Positions 26,726-35,767 of a stretch of DNA of 64,000 nucleotides are shown here, piece by piece. Numbering within the stretch: the stretch's first letter is position 1; every line of letters begins with the position of its first letter. Origin of the DNA: Pirellulaceae bacterium. Its GTDB lineage: Bacteria; Planctomycetota; Planctomycetia; Pirellulales; Pirellulaceae. Location of the stretch: positions 558,001 through 622,000 of the forward strand of contig JAGYIQ010000001.1 in the NCBI GenBank assembly GCA_018402565.1, in the 5' to 3' direction. The position numbers and the translations under genes were made by a program. The notes below the pieces were generated by a model. The model was not told the DNA's origin, did no database searches, and worked only from the letters and a program-made list of their open reading frames with translations.

Positions 26726-27901
26726 TCAGCCTGATAAGCGTGGTTCGTCGACCAGCCTCCGCCAACGCCGCAGACTGAGGAAGTCGATCGGCAACGTACT
26801 CTGCCCATCGAGGCTCAAGTCGGCCAACGCCTGTCCCATAACCGGCGAGAACTTGAAACCATGACCGCTGAAGCCCGCCGCAAAACAAACGTTGGGATGC
26901 TGCGGATGTCGATCGATGATGAAATGCCCATCGGAACTGTAGGTGTAGAGACACGTTCCCGTCCCCAAAACTTGTCCCCCGAGTTGTGGCATGAACTGCC
27001 GAGAAAACTCCGGCAACCACTCCCGCTCCTCCGCGGACACCTCCCGTGGGACATGATCCGGCGACACCTCCATCCCAGGGGCATGCCACCCCAATTTGAC
27101 GCCGGGCGGATCCCACGATAGCGGAAATCCATAGTAGATACCGGCGTACTGGCCGTGCGGCTGAGGATCAATGGCCCAACATGGCAAACGCTCCGCCTCA
27201 AACGGCGCCTCCGCCTGCGGCCACACCCAATGCACGACCTGCCGAGTCACGCGAAGCGGCAGCCCCAAATCCCCCAACAACCGACTCGACCAGGCTCCGC
27301 CACAGAAGATCAACCGCCCCGCCCGAAAGGTCTCCCGCTCGGTCGTCACCACGACCTCTTCATCCGTGGCACGCCAATCGACCACCTTGGTCTCACCACA
27401 GAGCTTCGCTCCTTGACGCAGCGCCACCCGCGACAGCGCAGAGACACAAGCCTCAGCACGCAAGTAGCCCGCGCCCGGCTCGAACAACCCCACCCAATCG
27501 GTCGGACAACGCAGCGCAGGAAACCTCGCCGCGACATCGCTCGAACCCAACACCTCGTGCTCGATGCCATACGCCTCGGCGGCCCGTCGCGAACCGGCCA
27601 CCAACTCACAATCCGGCCGCCCCACATAGATCGCTCCCACCCGAGCAAACAGCTCCTCGGCCGCCTCGACTTCTAACTCCTGCCACAACGGGTACACCGC
27701 CTGGAGCAACCGCACATAGTCCGGGTGCTCAAAATAAGCCTGACGGATCATCCGCGAACCGCCGTGGTGCGAGCCCAGACGATGGGGAATCTGAAACTGC
27801 TCCAACCCCAACACGCGACAGCCCCGCTGCGCCAAGACTCGACAAGCAGCGGCCCCCATGGTGCCCACACCCACCACGATCACATCGTATGTTTCCTGCA
27901 T
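26726..27901 (-). CDS. FAD-dependent N-methyl amino acid oxidase (MSOX/SolA-like)
   Basis: ATG at 27901 (MQETYDVIVVGVGTMGAAAC) gives 391 residues and places the FAD dinucleotide-binding GxGxxG at residues 11-16. Family features are GLEQFQIPHRLGSHHGGSRMIR, the covalent-flavin cysteine region in FAAGFSGHGFKFSPVMGQAL, and CLYTYSSDGHFIIDRHP. The last two correspond to the substrate and flavin-contact segments of monomeric sarcosine oxidase and N-methyltryptophan oxidase. Such enzymes release formaldehyde from N-methyl groups. In a genome with fae and mtdB this offers a plausible internal formaldehyde source, but this link is inference. The exact substrate is unknown. Confidence 0.88.
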   Translation of the reverse strand: MQETYDVIVVGVGTMGAAACRVLAQRGCRVLGLEQFQIPHRLGSHHGGSRMIRQAYFEHPDYVRLLQAVYPLWQELEVEAAEELFARVGAIYVGRPDCELVAGSRRAAEAYGIEHEVLGSSDVAARFPALRCPTDWVGLFEPGAGYLRAEACVSALSRVALRQGAKLCGETKVVDWRATDEEVVVTTERETFRAGRLIFCGGAWSSRLLGDLGLPLRVTRQVVHWVWPQAEAPFEAERLPCWAIDPQPHGQYAGIYYGFPLSWDPPGVKLGWHAPGMEVSPDHVPREVSAEEREWLPEFSRQFMPQLGGQVLGTGTCLYTYSSDGHFIIDRHPQHPNVCFAAGFSGHGFKFSPVMGQALADLSLDGQSTLPIDFLSLRRWRRLVDEPRLSG

Positions 27902-28006
27902 CCCTTTTCTTTCTATTCTTCTGCGGATCTGGGATTGCCAGAGCAAACTGGGGATAACGCCGAACGGCTGGGCAACTCCACCGCCAGGCTCGGCGGTGCC
28001 GACGCA

Positions 28007-28055
28007 CTAGTGCTTTACCACACGATCCCAAAATTAAACGGTGACAAAGCACTAG
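28007..28055. repeat. 10-bp inverted repeat spanning the uvrB stop
   Basis: CTAGTGCTTT (28007-28016) and AAAGCACTAG (28046-28055) are perfect reverse complements 29 bases apart. The right arm includes the uvrB stop codon. There is no long T-run, so it is a candidate mRNA 3' hairpin or a dispersed palindromic element. Confidence 0.5.
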
Positions 28056-30157
28056 CTGCGGCTCTTGGGTTTCGGCACTCGCCCGCCCGGCTTCTTGCCT
28101 CGCTTCCCACGCTCGCGTTCGCCCCCCGCACCGGAAAAGTCTTGTTTGCTGATCGACTTGCCAACCGAATCTTGCAACTGACTGATCCGATCGCGAATCA
28201 CCGCCGCCCGCTCGAAGTCCAACTCCTCCGATGCGGCCAACATCTCATTCTCCAATTCCTGTATGTACTCTTGTGTGATCAATACTGTCTCGTCCGTGCC
28301 TCGCACCGCTTCGTTGGCCGCGCGCCGGGCTTCCTTCTCCGCTTCAATTCCACTCTGTAGGTTTTTCTTGATCGTGACCGGCGTGATCCCATGTTCTTGG
28401 TTGTACTCCATCTGAACTTGCCGCCGCCGCAGCGTCTCATCGATGGCGCCGCGCATCGCATCCGTTATTTTGTCGGCGTAAAGAATCACCTTGGCGTTGA
28501 CATTCCGCGCCGCTCGTCCAATGGTTTGAATCAACGACGTTTCACTCCGCAGAAAGCCCTGCTTGTCCGCGTCCATGATCGCCACCAAACTGACCTCGGG
28601 CAAATCGATACCTTCACGCAGAAGATTGACTCCCACCAACACGTCACAAGCGCCCTCGCGCACGTTCTTGAGCAATTCCACACGCTCAAAGGCATCCAAT
28701 TCACTGTGTAACCATTGGCACTTGAGCGATTGTTTACAAAAGTAGTCGGACAAATCTTCAGCCAAACGCTTGGTCAGCGTGGTCACGATGACCCGTTCGC
28801 CCACCGCGATCCTCTGGTGGATCTCAGCCAACAAATGGGCCACCTGCCCACGCGCCGGTACGACTTCCAACTCGGGATCCAACAGACCCGTCGGACGAAT
28901 GACCTGTTCGACAAATTCCCCGCCGGTCTTCTCCATCTCGTAGTCACTGGGCGTGGCCGAGACATAAATCACCTGCGAGATCCGCTGCTCCCATTCCTCG
29001 AACTTCAACGGCCGATTGTCCATCGCACTGGGCAGACGGAAACCGTGCTCAACCAGCGTCTTCTTGCGACTCTGGTCCCCCGCATACATTGCTCGGATCT
29101 GCGGCGTCGTCACATGCGATTCATCAATGAGCAGCAAAAAATCCTTGGGAAAAAACTCGTACAGCGTCTCCGGGGTCTCGCCCGCAGCTCGCCCGGCCAA
29201 GTGCCGACTGTAATTCTCGATCCCCGGACAGTGCCCAACCTCCTGCAACATCTCGATGTCAAAACGCGTCCGAGCATTCAATCGCTGCGCCTCCAACAGC
29301 TTGCCCTGCTCACGCAAGACCTCCAACCTCGCCTCCAACTCGGCCTTGATCCGCACAACCGCTTCATGAATCCGCTCCTCGCTGGTCACAAAGTGTTTCG
29401 CCGGGTAGACGAACAACTCGGAATCCTGAGCCAACGCCTCGCCCGATACCGGATTGATGTACGTGATCTGCTCGACCTCATCCCCCCAAAATTCGATCCG
29501 CACCGCAAACTCTTCATAGCCCGGCCAAATCTCCACCGAGTCCCCACGGACCCGGAACTTGGACCGAGCAAACTCAAAATCGCTGCGCTCGTATTGGATG
29601 TCGACCAACCGCGCCAACATCTCGTCCCGATCCATCATCTCGCCCCGACGGATCGCCACCATCATGCGTCGATAGTCGGCGGGTGAGCCCAAGCCGTAAA
29701 TGCTCGAGACACTGGCGACGATCAACACGTCGTCCCGACTGACCAAGCTACTGGTCGCCGCCAACCGCAAACGATCAATTTCATCGTTGATTGACGCATC
29801 TTTTTCAATGTAAATATCGCGCTGCGGAATGTAGGCTTCCGGCTGGTAATAATCGTAGTAACTGACAAAATAATGCACGGCATTGTGGGGAAAGAACTCC
29901 TTGAACTCCGAGTACAACTGGGCGGCCAAGGTCTTATTGTGCGAAATCACCAAGGTCGGCTTCTGAATCTGCTCGACCACGTTGGCCATCGTGAAGGTCT
30001 TGCCAGACCCCGTGACACCCATCAGTACCTGATGCTTCTTGCCTTGCTGTACCCCCTGCACCAACTGCTCGATTGCCCGCGGCTGATCACCGGCGGGTTG
30101 ATAGGGAGCCCGCAACCGAAACGGCCCGACCGTCTTCTGGAACGACTTCTCGATCAC
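28052..30157 (-). CDS. uvrB: Excinuclease ABC subunit B
   Basis: GTG at 30157 (IEKSFQKTVGPFRL) is preferred: it begins just before the conserved PYQPAGDQPRAIEQL and gives 701 residues. A longer frame reaches 30220. Walker A is GVTGSGKT (residues 47-54). The beta-hairpin FVSYYDYYQPEAYIP, the helicase motif LLLIDESHVTTPQIRAMY, VGVNLLREGIDLPEVSLVAI and QTIGRAARN are all present. The C-terminal UVR domain (NEMLAASEELDFERAAVIRD) binds UvrC. A basic tail rich in G, K and R follows. UvrB is the damage-verifying helicase of nucleotide excision repair. Its start lies inside the 3' end of comEA, so the two genes overlap by 71 bases. Confidence 0.96.
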   Translation of the reverse strand: MIEKSFQKTVGPFRLRAPYQPAGDQPRAIEQLVQGVQQGKKHQVLMGVTGSGKTFTMANVVEQIQKPTLVISHNKTLAAQLYSEFKEFFPHNAVHYFVSYYDYYQPEAYIPQRDIYIEKDASINDEIDRLRLAATSSLVSRDDVLIVASVSSIYGLGSPADYRRMMVAIRRGEMMDRDEMLARLVDIQYERSDFEFARSKFRVRGDSVEIWPGYEEFAVRIEFWGDEVEQITYINPVSGEALAQDSELFVYPAKHFVTSEERIHEAVVRIKAELEARLEVLREQGKLLEAQRLNARTRFDIEMLQEVGHCPGIENYSRHLAGRAAGETPETLYEFFPKDFLLLIDESHVTTPQIRAMYAGDQSRKKTLVEHGFRLPSAMDNRPLKFEEWEQRISQVIYVSATPSDYEMEKTGGEFVEQVIRPTGLLDPELEVVPARGQVAHLLAEIHQRIAVGERVIVTTLTKRLAEDLSDYFCKQSLKCQWLHSELDAFERVELLKNVREGACDVLVGVNLLREGIDLPEVSLVAIMDADKQGFLRSETSLIQTIGRAARNVNAKVILYADKITDAMRGAIDETLRRRQVQMEYNQEHGITPVTIKKNLQSGIEAEKEARRAANEAVRGTDETVLITQEYIQELENEMLAASEELDFERAAVIRDRISQLQDSVGKSISKQDFSGAGGERERGKRGKKPGGRVPKPKSRS

Positions 30158-30641
30158 TGGATTCGACTTCTCCCGCAACGAAACAAAAAACCCGCAGCTG
30201 CTCCAACCGCTGCGGGCCAATACCCGCCACGTCCGTCAACTGCTCGATGGCCTGAAACCCGCCCACCTGCCGCCGATGCTCGACGATGCGTGCCGCCAGC
30301 CCCTGTCCGACACCCGGCAAACGCAGCAACTCCGCCTCCGTCGCTCGGTTCACGTCCAAACGACCCACCCGCCCCCGCTCGAGGGACACGTTATCCACAG
30401 GCCCCGGCGCAATTACAAATAACCCTTGCACCAACCACAGACCCAACACCAAGCCCGACACCCCAATGACCGCGACCCACTCCCGCCAAACAACCAGCGG
30501 TGACTCCCCCGCCCCTGAAATCACCATCGATTCCGTGATCGATCGCCCCCCCGGCACGAGGCTGCCCAACCGCACTCCAGGCCGAGTCAGTCCGTCCGAA
30601 TGGCTTTTTTTTCGCTGCCTTCGCCGCCTTCCCGCATCCAT
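30087..30641 (-). CDS. ComEA-like helix-hairpin-helix protein
   Basis: ATG at 30641 gives 184 residues. A basic N-terminal region is followed by one membrane helix (about 50-72, WVAVIGVSGLVLGLWLVQGL). Next comes a tandem helix-hairpin-helix: LDVNRATEAELLRLPGVGQGLA and DVAGIGPQRLEQL. That layout is the ComEA arrangement, a membrane-anchored DNA receptor in competence, but short HhH proteins of this type are widespread and may serve elsewhere. The last 25 or so residues are not part of the HhH fold and run over the start of uvrB in another frame. Confidence 0.75.
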   Translation of the reverse strand: MDAGRRRRQRKKSHSDGLTRPGVRLGSLVPGGRSITESMVISGAGESPLVVWREWVAVIGVSGLVLGLWLVQGLFVIAPGPVDNVSLERGRVGRLDVNRATEAELLRLPGVGQGLAARIVEHRRQVGGFQAIEQLTDVAGIGPQRLEQLRVFCFVAGEVESSDREVVPEDGRAVSVAGSLSTRR

Positions 30642-30868
30642 GCCCAACCTCGCCTCCTACTCGCTGCTGCTCCCCACGCAGTCGCCGACACTCCCGAGCC
30701 ACTCGCACCAACAACCGCCCCACGGCCCAATCACTACCGCCGCCACCCCAGCGATCAAAAGCGGGGGACGAACCCCGCCCGGCTGGAAATCTTTACGTTC
30801 TCGGATACGCTCATAAGTCTACCGGCGGACCGACCGGTCGTCCATCATCCGCTAGCGGCGAGGCCTCC

Positions 30869-31852
30869 GTGATTAACCTGACCCAAGATTACACTCAACT
30901 GACCTGGAACGAGGCGGTCGAGCATACCGCCCGGACCTTGATTCGCTTGGCCTGGCAAGAAGACCTCCAGGGACAAACCGATTGGTCGACTTGGTCCACC
31001 GTCCCGTCCGACCTGAATGCCACGGCACGGATCGTCAGTCGTGAGGCGGGCGTCATCTGCGGTCTCAAGTTGCTGCCCATGATCCAAGCCGAAATGGCCG
31101 AATCCTCCGACCCATCGACCACCCCCGCGGGCGAAGAGGGCTCAACCCGCGGACGCTGGCGACTGACAGCCTCCGATGGCGATCGAGTCGCCCCAGGCTC
31201 CGTCGTCGCTCGCTGGGAAGGCGCCGCCGCCGACCTACTGACCATGGAACGCATCGCTCTCAACTTTCTCGGCCGACTGTCCGGCATCGCCACCCAAACG
31301 CGACACTTCGTCGACGCAGTGACCGGTACCGGCGCAGCCATCTACGATACGCGAAAGACCACCCCCGGTTGGCGGTTGCTGGAGAAATACGCCGTCCGCT
31401 GCGGCGGAGGACGCAACCATCGCTTGGCATTGTCCAGCGCCGTGATGCTGAAAGACAATCACCTGGCCAGCCGCGACGGAGGACCCACCGCGCCGGCCGA
31501 CCGATTGCGACAGATTATCGGCGACGCCCGACGCAAACTACAAGCCGCTCGCGTGGAGGGCACATTGAATCAGGAATTGATTTTCGAGGTCGAAGTCGAC
31601 TCGCTCAGCCAATTGGCCATTGTCCTCAAGGAAGACGTCGACCTGATCCTGCTGGATAACATGACCCTCCACGACCTGCGCCAAGCCGTCACCATGCGGG
31701 TGAGCTCCGGCCGTAACCTGCCCTTGGAGGCCTCCGGCGGCATCTCCCTGGCCAACGTCGCTCAAGTCGCCTCGACCGGCGTCGACCGCATCAGCGTCGG
31801 TAGCTTGACCCACTCCGTCACCGCCCTCGACTTGGGCCTGGACTGGGGATAA
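30869..31852 (+). CDS. nadC: Nicotinate-nucleotide pyrophosphorylase (carboxylating)
   Basis: This 327-residue protein has all the QPRTase landmarks: ICGLKLLPMI, ERIALNFLGRLSGIATQTRHFV, the phosphoribosyl-binding IYDTRKTTPGWRLLEKYAVRCGGG with NHRLALSSAVMLKDNHL, and the C-terminal VDLILLDNM. It converts quinolinate and PRPP to nicotinate mononucleotide and CO2 in NAD biosynthesis. GAGG just before the GTG at 30869 supports the start. It is slightly longer than usual because of an insert near residues 80-105 (EMAESSDPSTTPAGEEG). rlmH follows 11 bases later, so the two are co-transcribed. Confidence 0.95.
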   Translation: MINLTQDYTQLTWNEAVEHTARTLIRLAWQEDLQGQTDWSTWSTVPSDLNATARIVSREAGVICGLKLLPMIQAEMAESSDPSTTPAGEEGSTRGRWRLTASDGDRVAPGSVVARWEGAAADLLTMERIALNFLGRLSGIATQTRHFVDAVTGTGAAIYDTRKTTPGWRLLEKYAVRCGGGRNHRLALSSAVMLKDNHLASRDGGPTAPADRLRQIIGDARRKLQAARVEGTLNQELIFEVEVDSLSQLAIVLKEDVDLILLDNMTLHDLRQAVTMRVSSGRNLPLEASGGISLANVAQVASTGVDRISVGSLTHSVTALDLGLDWG

Positions 31853-31863
31853 ATGGCGACCCA

Positions 31864-32331
31864 ATGGATGTCACCGTCATCAGCATCGGCAAGTGGAAAG
31901 CCTCGCCCGAGAAAGAGCTCTTCAACAGCTACCGCCAGCGTTTGCCCTGGACGTTGGAACTGATCGAGATCGCCAGCAAAGAGCTCGCCGACCCGCAACG
32001 CCAAAAGGCCGAAGAAGCCCAGCGCATGCGCGAAACCTACGCCCAATGGCCCAACGCCAAACGCATCGTCCTGGATGAACGCGGCCAACACTTAAGCAGC
32101 CGCAACCTGGCCGATCGCTTCCGTATCTGGCGCGATGAACAAGCGGTACGCAAAATCGTCATATTGATCGGGGGCCACGCCGGACTCGATCCCACACTCC
32201 GCCAACAAGCCGATCTCTGCTTGAGCTTCGGCCAATTAACCTGGCCACACCTCCTGGTCCGCACACTCATCGCCGAACAGATCTATCGCTGCTATAGCAT
32301 TCTCAACAACCACCCCTACCACCGCGACTGA
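31864..32331 (+). CDS. rlmH: 23S rRNA (pseudouridine-1915-N3)-methyltransferase
   Basis: This 155-residue protein matches RlmH in length and sequence. VTVISIGKWK opens it, RIVLDERGQHLSSRNLAD follows, then the SPOUT knot IVILIGGHAGLDP and LCLSFGQLTWPHLLVRTLIAEQIYR, ending in NNHPYHRD. RlmH methylates pseudouridine 1915 in helix 69 of 23S rRNA with S-adenosylmethionine on assembled ribosomes. It lies 11 bases downstream of nadC. Confidence 0.96.
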   Translation: MDVTVISIGKWKASPEKELFNSYRQRLPWTLELIEIASKELADPQRQKAEEAQRMRETYAQWPNAKRIVLDERGQHLSSRNLADRFRIWRDEQAVRKIVILIGGHAGLDPTLRQQADLCLSFGQLTWPHLLVRTLIAEQIYRCYSILNNHPYHRD

Positions 32332-32384
32332 CCGCCCACCGCCATTGACAACCTCGCGAAACAAAGGCTCGCCAGCCCCACAAA

Positions 32385-33254
32385 TCAACCTCCATACACC
32401 GCCCGATTACCCTCGGCCGACTGCGCCCGTCGAGCTCGCATGTAAATTCCTTGAGCCTGGCGACGCAGATCGTCCGCCAGCCCGTACTCACCCACTTGCT
32501 CCAACTCCCAGGCCGCTTCCTCGATCGCCCGAGCGGCCACACGGATACGAGCCGCCGACGACCCGCTCGGCATTCCCTGTCCCTGAAAAGTCGGACCCGC
32601 AAACCCACTGACAGCCGCGCCCGGACCCGGTTGGTTCCACTGCCCGGGAAAAGCCGGACCCTGCTGGTTCCAGGCCGGGGCCTGCGGCCCAGATTGTACA
32701 AAGTTGGGCTGCCAAGCCGAACGAGGAACGTCAGCTGGCGCTAACACCTCGGCCAATCCAGGCGTTGACTCGACCGGTGCGGGAACGACCGCTGGCGCAC
32801 GAGGACTCTCACCTTCCTGCTCAAACAGCGCCGCCAAGGCCGCGCGAAACTCGCCCTCATCCCCCAGGCCGGTGCCCACCCGAGCCCGCAAAGCCAGCAA
32901 CTCGCCCATCTCTTCCGCCCGTTGCGAACCACTGCCAGGCAATTGCGGCAGACGCCCTGGACCCGATTCGTCCTGCTCCAGAATGCGACTCCCCTCCATC
33001 GGCATGGCTTGTGTCGCCCACCCACCCGCGGTAGCGAAGCTAAACAGGACCTCCGGCGGCCCAGCCACCAGCGGCGTCGGGGTCGTCTCCCGTTCCGGGC
33101 CGACCCCGTCACCCGCCCCCTTACCCGCTGCCTGGTCCTGCGAATTGTGAGCGGCCATCATCAAGATAATCCACCCCAATAGTCCAGAAGCGGCTGCCAA
33201 TCGAGTCAGCATGACCACCGACGCGAGCGAAATTCTGGCGTTCCATCCGAACAT
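32385..33254 (-). CDS. Hypothetical membrane-anchored or secreted protein
   Basis: ATG at 33254 with AAGGGAAG upstream gives 289 residues. A hydrophobic helix near the N terminus (ASGLLGWIILMMAA, about residues 20-35) would act as a signal anchor. The middle is low-complexity, rich in P, G, Q and A, including WNQQGPAFPGQWNQPGPGAA. The last 60 or so residues form a helical segment (RIRVAARAIEEAAWELEQVG) that may be the only folded part. No family was recognised. It is convergent with rlmH (53-base gap). Confidence 0.55.
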   Translation of the reverse strand: MFGWNARISLASVVMLTRLAAASGLLGWIILMMAAHNSQDQAAGKGAGDGVGPERETTPTPLVAGPPEVLFSFATAGGWATQAMPMEGSRILEQDESGPGRLPQLPGSGSQRAEEMGELLALRARVGTGLGDEGEFRAALAALFEQEGESPRAPAVVPAPVESTPGLAEVLAPADVPRSAWQPNFVQSGPQAPAWNQQGPAFPGQWNQPGPGAAVSGFAGPTFQGQGMPSGSSAARIRVAARAIEEAAWELEQVGEYGLADDLRRQAQGIYMRARRAQSAEGNRAVYGG

Positions 33255-33401
33255 CTGTCTTCCCTTTGACGGTTCAATCACCCCCACAACGGCGAAACAG
33301 CCTATCTCAAGCCGTACCGTCCACTGGAAGACAATATATCCCGGCGGTCGTTAAACCCCCAACACGACTTTTTCCGTGAATCAGGGGCTGGACCAAGAAA
33401 A

Positions 33402-33767
33402 CTACAGATCGAATGTGGATTTGGAGAAAGTGTGACCGCAGTATAGGCAGCGAGCATGCCGAGTACTAACCGTCCGCTGGCACTGCGGGCAGGGAAAGGC
33501 CTTGACTTGGTTTTTCCCGTCCAAGACACCGTCCCGTAAATCGACCTCCTGGATTTTCGCGAACAAGTCGGCGTCCGTCAGACCACCCTTGTCGCGCACC
33601 AGCTCCCAGAGAGCCTCGCAGATCATCAAGGTCTTCGCCAGACTCTCCTCCAACGCCCGGACGCGCAACTCGGCGTTGTGGGCCGTCGTCGACGCACGCT
33701 GGGCGTCGGCGGAAGCACCCGCCGCGGAGGCAGACTCCAAACCATACAGACGATAAAAATTCGGCAT
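33402..33767 (-). CDS. Small zinc-ribbon protein, function unknown
   Basis: This 121-residue protein has a helical N-terminal region (RALEESLAKTLMICEALWEL, about residues 36-55). A C-terminal four-cysteine ribbon follows: FPCPQCQRTV, then ARCLYCGHTF, with CxxC spacing of 14 residues between pairs. This suggests a structural zinc. No enzymatic motif is visible. A moderate A/G-rich ribosome site precedes the ATG at 33767. It stands alone, divergent from the HAMP-like gene. Confidence 0.65.
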   Translation of the reverse strand: MPNFYRLYGLESASAAGASADAQRASTTAHNAELRVRALEESLAKTLMICEALWELVRDKGGLTDADLFAKIQEVDLRDGVLDGKNQVKAFPCPQCQRTVSTRHARCLYCGHTFSKSTFDL

Positions 33768-34114
33768 ATTTCAGTTCCTTTTACTAATAGGGCCCAATCG
33801 ATTCGGGACTCGTACCCAACCCACCGAACCGATTATTCTATGCCAAATCAGCACTGGCGGAAGTCGGAGCCAAATCGTTCAAACCACCAGGAAGGCTCGC
33901 CGAGTGGTTGCGGTTACAACGATTAATCCTGCCCACCGCCAGCCTCTGCTTCCAGAATAACCTCTTTTCCCGCATTTGTAATCCGACGAATTACGTTTTC
34001 TGACCTAGGTTTCGGTTGTTGTACGACGCAACCGGCGTCGCACACCATCCACCTTGTTCGGTCAACCCGCGACCTCGCCTGGCGATTCGCACACACCGGA
34101 TACCGAGTACTGCC
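33768..34114. other. Divergent intergenic region
   Basis: No gene is supported. The stretch separates the divergent zinc-ribbon and HAMP-like genes and should carry both promoters; AT-rich segments lie at 33770-33850 and 33955-34015. I could not assign specific -35/-10 boxes. Confidence 0.4.
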
Positions 34115-34603
34115 ATGCCTACCAATCCCTCGAGTTGCCAGCGACGCCTGCGGATCGTTGAAGGTCGTCTGCAAGGCCAACTGCTTCGTCAGGTCTGTTG
34201 GCACTGGAGCTTGTTTCTCCTGATTTCCGTGACCTTGACACTGGGTTTGGGGTTCTTAACCGCCGACCCGACCATCACCTTCGCCAATCGACTACTGCAA
34301 GTCGCCGCCACTCAGATGCTGCCGTTCTTGGTACTGCTGGCCTTGCTTCCCTACTTTTTGGTCGACACCGTTCGCCTCAGCAATCGCTTCGCCGGCCCGG
34401 TGAGGCGCTTGCGAAACGCCCTGGAAGACTTGGCCTACCACAACCAAGCCCAACCGCTGGTGTTTCGCGATGGCGACTTCTGGGTCTCCACCGCGAACGC
34501 CTACAACGCAGTTGCCGAACAACATCAACAGATGCAGGACAAGATTGATGATTTGGAGGAAAAACTGGAACGTCAGCGTGAGTCGCAGCCGCAAATGACC
34601 TGA
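34115..34603 (+). CDS. Two-helix membrane protein with HAMP-like region
   Basis: ATG at 34115 (MPTNPSSCQRRLRIVEGRLQ) gives 162 residues; the in-frame stretch before it is not protein-like. Two membrane helices span about 26-48 and 62-85. The following segment, RFAGPVRRLRNALEDLAYHN, matches a HAMP linker with its conserved proline, and a coiled coil (QHQQMQDKIDDLEEKLERQR) ends the protein. There is no kinase or chemotaxis output domain, so it is a stand-alone HAMP-type protein. It precedes the TadE-like genes by 120 bases. Confidence 0.65.
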   Translation: MPTNPSSCQRRLRIVEGRLQGQLLRQVCWHWSLFLLISVTLTLGLGFLTADPTITFANRLLQVAATQMLPFLVLLALLPYFLVDTVRLSNRFAGPVRRLRNALEDLAYHNQAQPLVFRDGDFWVSTANAYNAVAEQHQQMQDKIDDLEEKLERQRESQPQMT

Positions 34604-34642
34604 ACCGCACCACTCCCGACTCCTCAGCAGATGCCCGTACAC

Positions 34643-34706
34643 GTGATTTGAAACACAAGTGATTTGAAACACAAGTGGTTTGAAACACAAGTGGTTTGAC
34701 AAATAC
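34643..34706. repeat. 4 x 16-bp tandem repeat upstream of the first TadE-like gene
   Basis: Units are GTGATTTGAAACACAA twice, GTGGTTTGAAACACAA, and a degenerate GTGGTTTGACAAATAC, head to tail. The last unit ends 17 bases before the start codon at 34724, so the array lies in the leader or promoter. Confidence 0.93.
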
Positions 34707-34723
34707 AAGGATTCCCAACAACC

Positions 34724-35146
34724 ATGCTGCGCCGACTATTCCCAGCCACAGTCTCGCCATCCGCGAAACGACGCAACGCCAGTGCCACGGTTGAACTGGC
34801 CGTTTGTCTGCCGGTCATCATGCTGATCACCGCCGGTGCCATCGAAGGCGCAAATTTTGCATTCTTGCGCCAAACCCTGGCCCAGTCCGCCTACGAAGGC
34901 ATCAAGGTCGCCGTTCGCAGAAACAGCAATGGCGCCGCCGGCCTAGACGCCGCCCAACGCATCATTCAACAACGAAATGTGCAGGGTGTGACTTTCCAAT
35001 ACACTCCGACCCGTCCCGAAAACGCACCACCCGGTTCACCCGTGACCTTAGTCGTCACGGCCCCCGGCGATGCCAATAGCCAATTGCCGATCGGTCCATT
35101 CTTGGGCCGGACCATCACGATCCGCGCCACCATGGCGCGCGAGTAA
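34724..35146 (+). CDS. TadE-like pseudopilin-family protein
   Basis: This 140-residue protein has a basic N terminus and the TadE signature RNASATVELAVCLPVIMLITAGAIEGANF near residues 17-45. The glutamate sits at the start of the hydrophobic helix, as in pseudopilins. The remainder is a small extracytoplasmic domain. AAGGA in CAAGGATTCCC precedes the ATG. In Tad systems TadE is a minor pilin, but no TadA/B/C or CpaA-type genes are in the window, so a Tad pilus is not shown. A second TadE-like gene and a TadG-like gene follow. Confidence 0.82.
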   Translation: MLRRLFPATVSPSAKRRNASATVELAVCLPVIMLITAGAIEGANFAFLRQTLAQSAYEGIKVAVRRNSNGAAGLDAAQRIIQQRNVQGVTFQYTPTRPENAPPGSPVTLVVTAPGDANSQLPIGPFLGRTITIRATMARE

Positions 35147-35251
35147 TCCACGCCGCATAACCCTTTGCCCCGACTGACCAACGAGTCAACTACCAACATG
35201 CAGCCGAATCGCCCGCCATAGGCGGTCGATTCACTTCGGAGCCTTCTCAAC

Positions 35252-35695
35252 ATGAACGTCCATCAAGCATCGATGTCATCAAAAACTAGAAAATACACAA
35301 ATACCAGTAAGCGGCTGCCCAATCGTCGCGGTGCTGCCACCGTCGAATTGGCGTTGGTACTCCCCCTCTTCTTCACGCTGCTATTCACTGCTTACGAGTT
35401 TGGACGTGCCAATCTGATGAGACACGGGGCCGAGTCGGCGGCCTACGAGGCCGCTCGGGCCGCCATCGTCCCGGGGGCCAATAATGCCGACGTCCGCGCC
35501 GCAGCCCAACGGGTACTCGCCAGTGTCGGGGTCGACCAGTTCACAATCACGACCGTACCCGCCAACGTACAAACCCCCTCCAACGACTTGGAGGTCCGCA
35601 TCGCAGTTCCACTCGACCAAAATTTTACCATCAGCACTTTTGTGACGGGCTTCGTTTTCACCGGCCAATGTCGCCTTTCACGTGAACGACAGTAA
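35252..35695 (+). CDS. TadE-like protein, second copy
   Basis: This 147-residue protein has RRGAATVELALVLPLFFTLLFTAYEFGRANLMRHG near residues 25-60. It is the same TadE motif (ATVELALVLP, with glutamate) as the previous gene, followed by AAYEAARAAIVPGANN. The two copies share order and topology but are clearly diverged outside the helix. GGAG lies about ten bases upstream of the ATG. It is part of a three-gene group with spacing of 100 bases or less. Confidence 0.82.
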   Translation: MNVHQASMSSKTRKYTNTSKRLPNRRGAATVELALVLPLFFTLLFTAYEFGRANLMRHGAESAAYEAARAAIVPGANNADVRAAAQRVLASVGVDQFTITTVPANVQTPSNDLEVRIAVPLDQNFTISTFVTGFVFTGQCRLSRERQ

Positions 35696-35767
35696 GCCCT
35701 AGCTCGCAACGCCCCCCCCAGAAACACCGGCAAACTGCACCACGCCCACCTGACGAGAACCGTGACC

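Noticed and set aside
28715-29686. 323-codon open frame on the plus strand
   Set aside because: It is antisense to uvrB and lacks any domain pattern.
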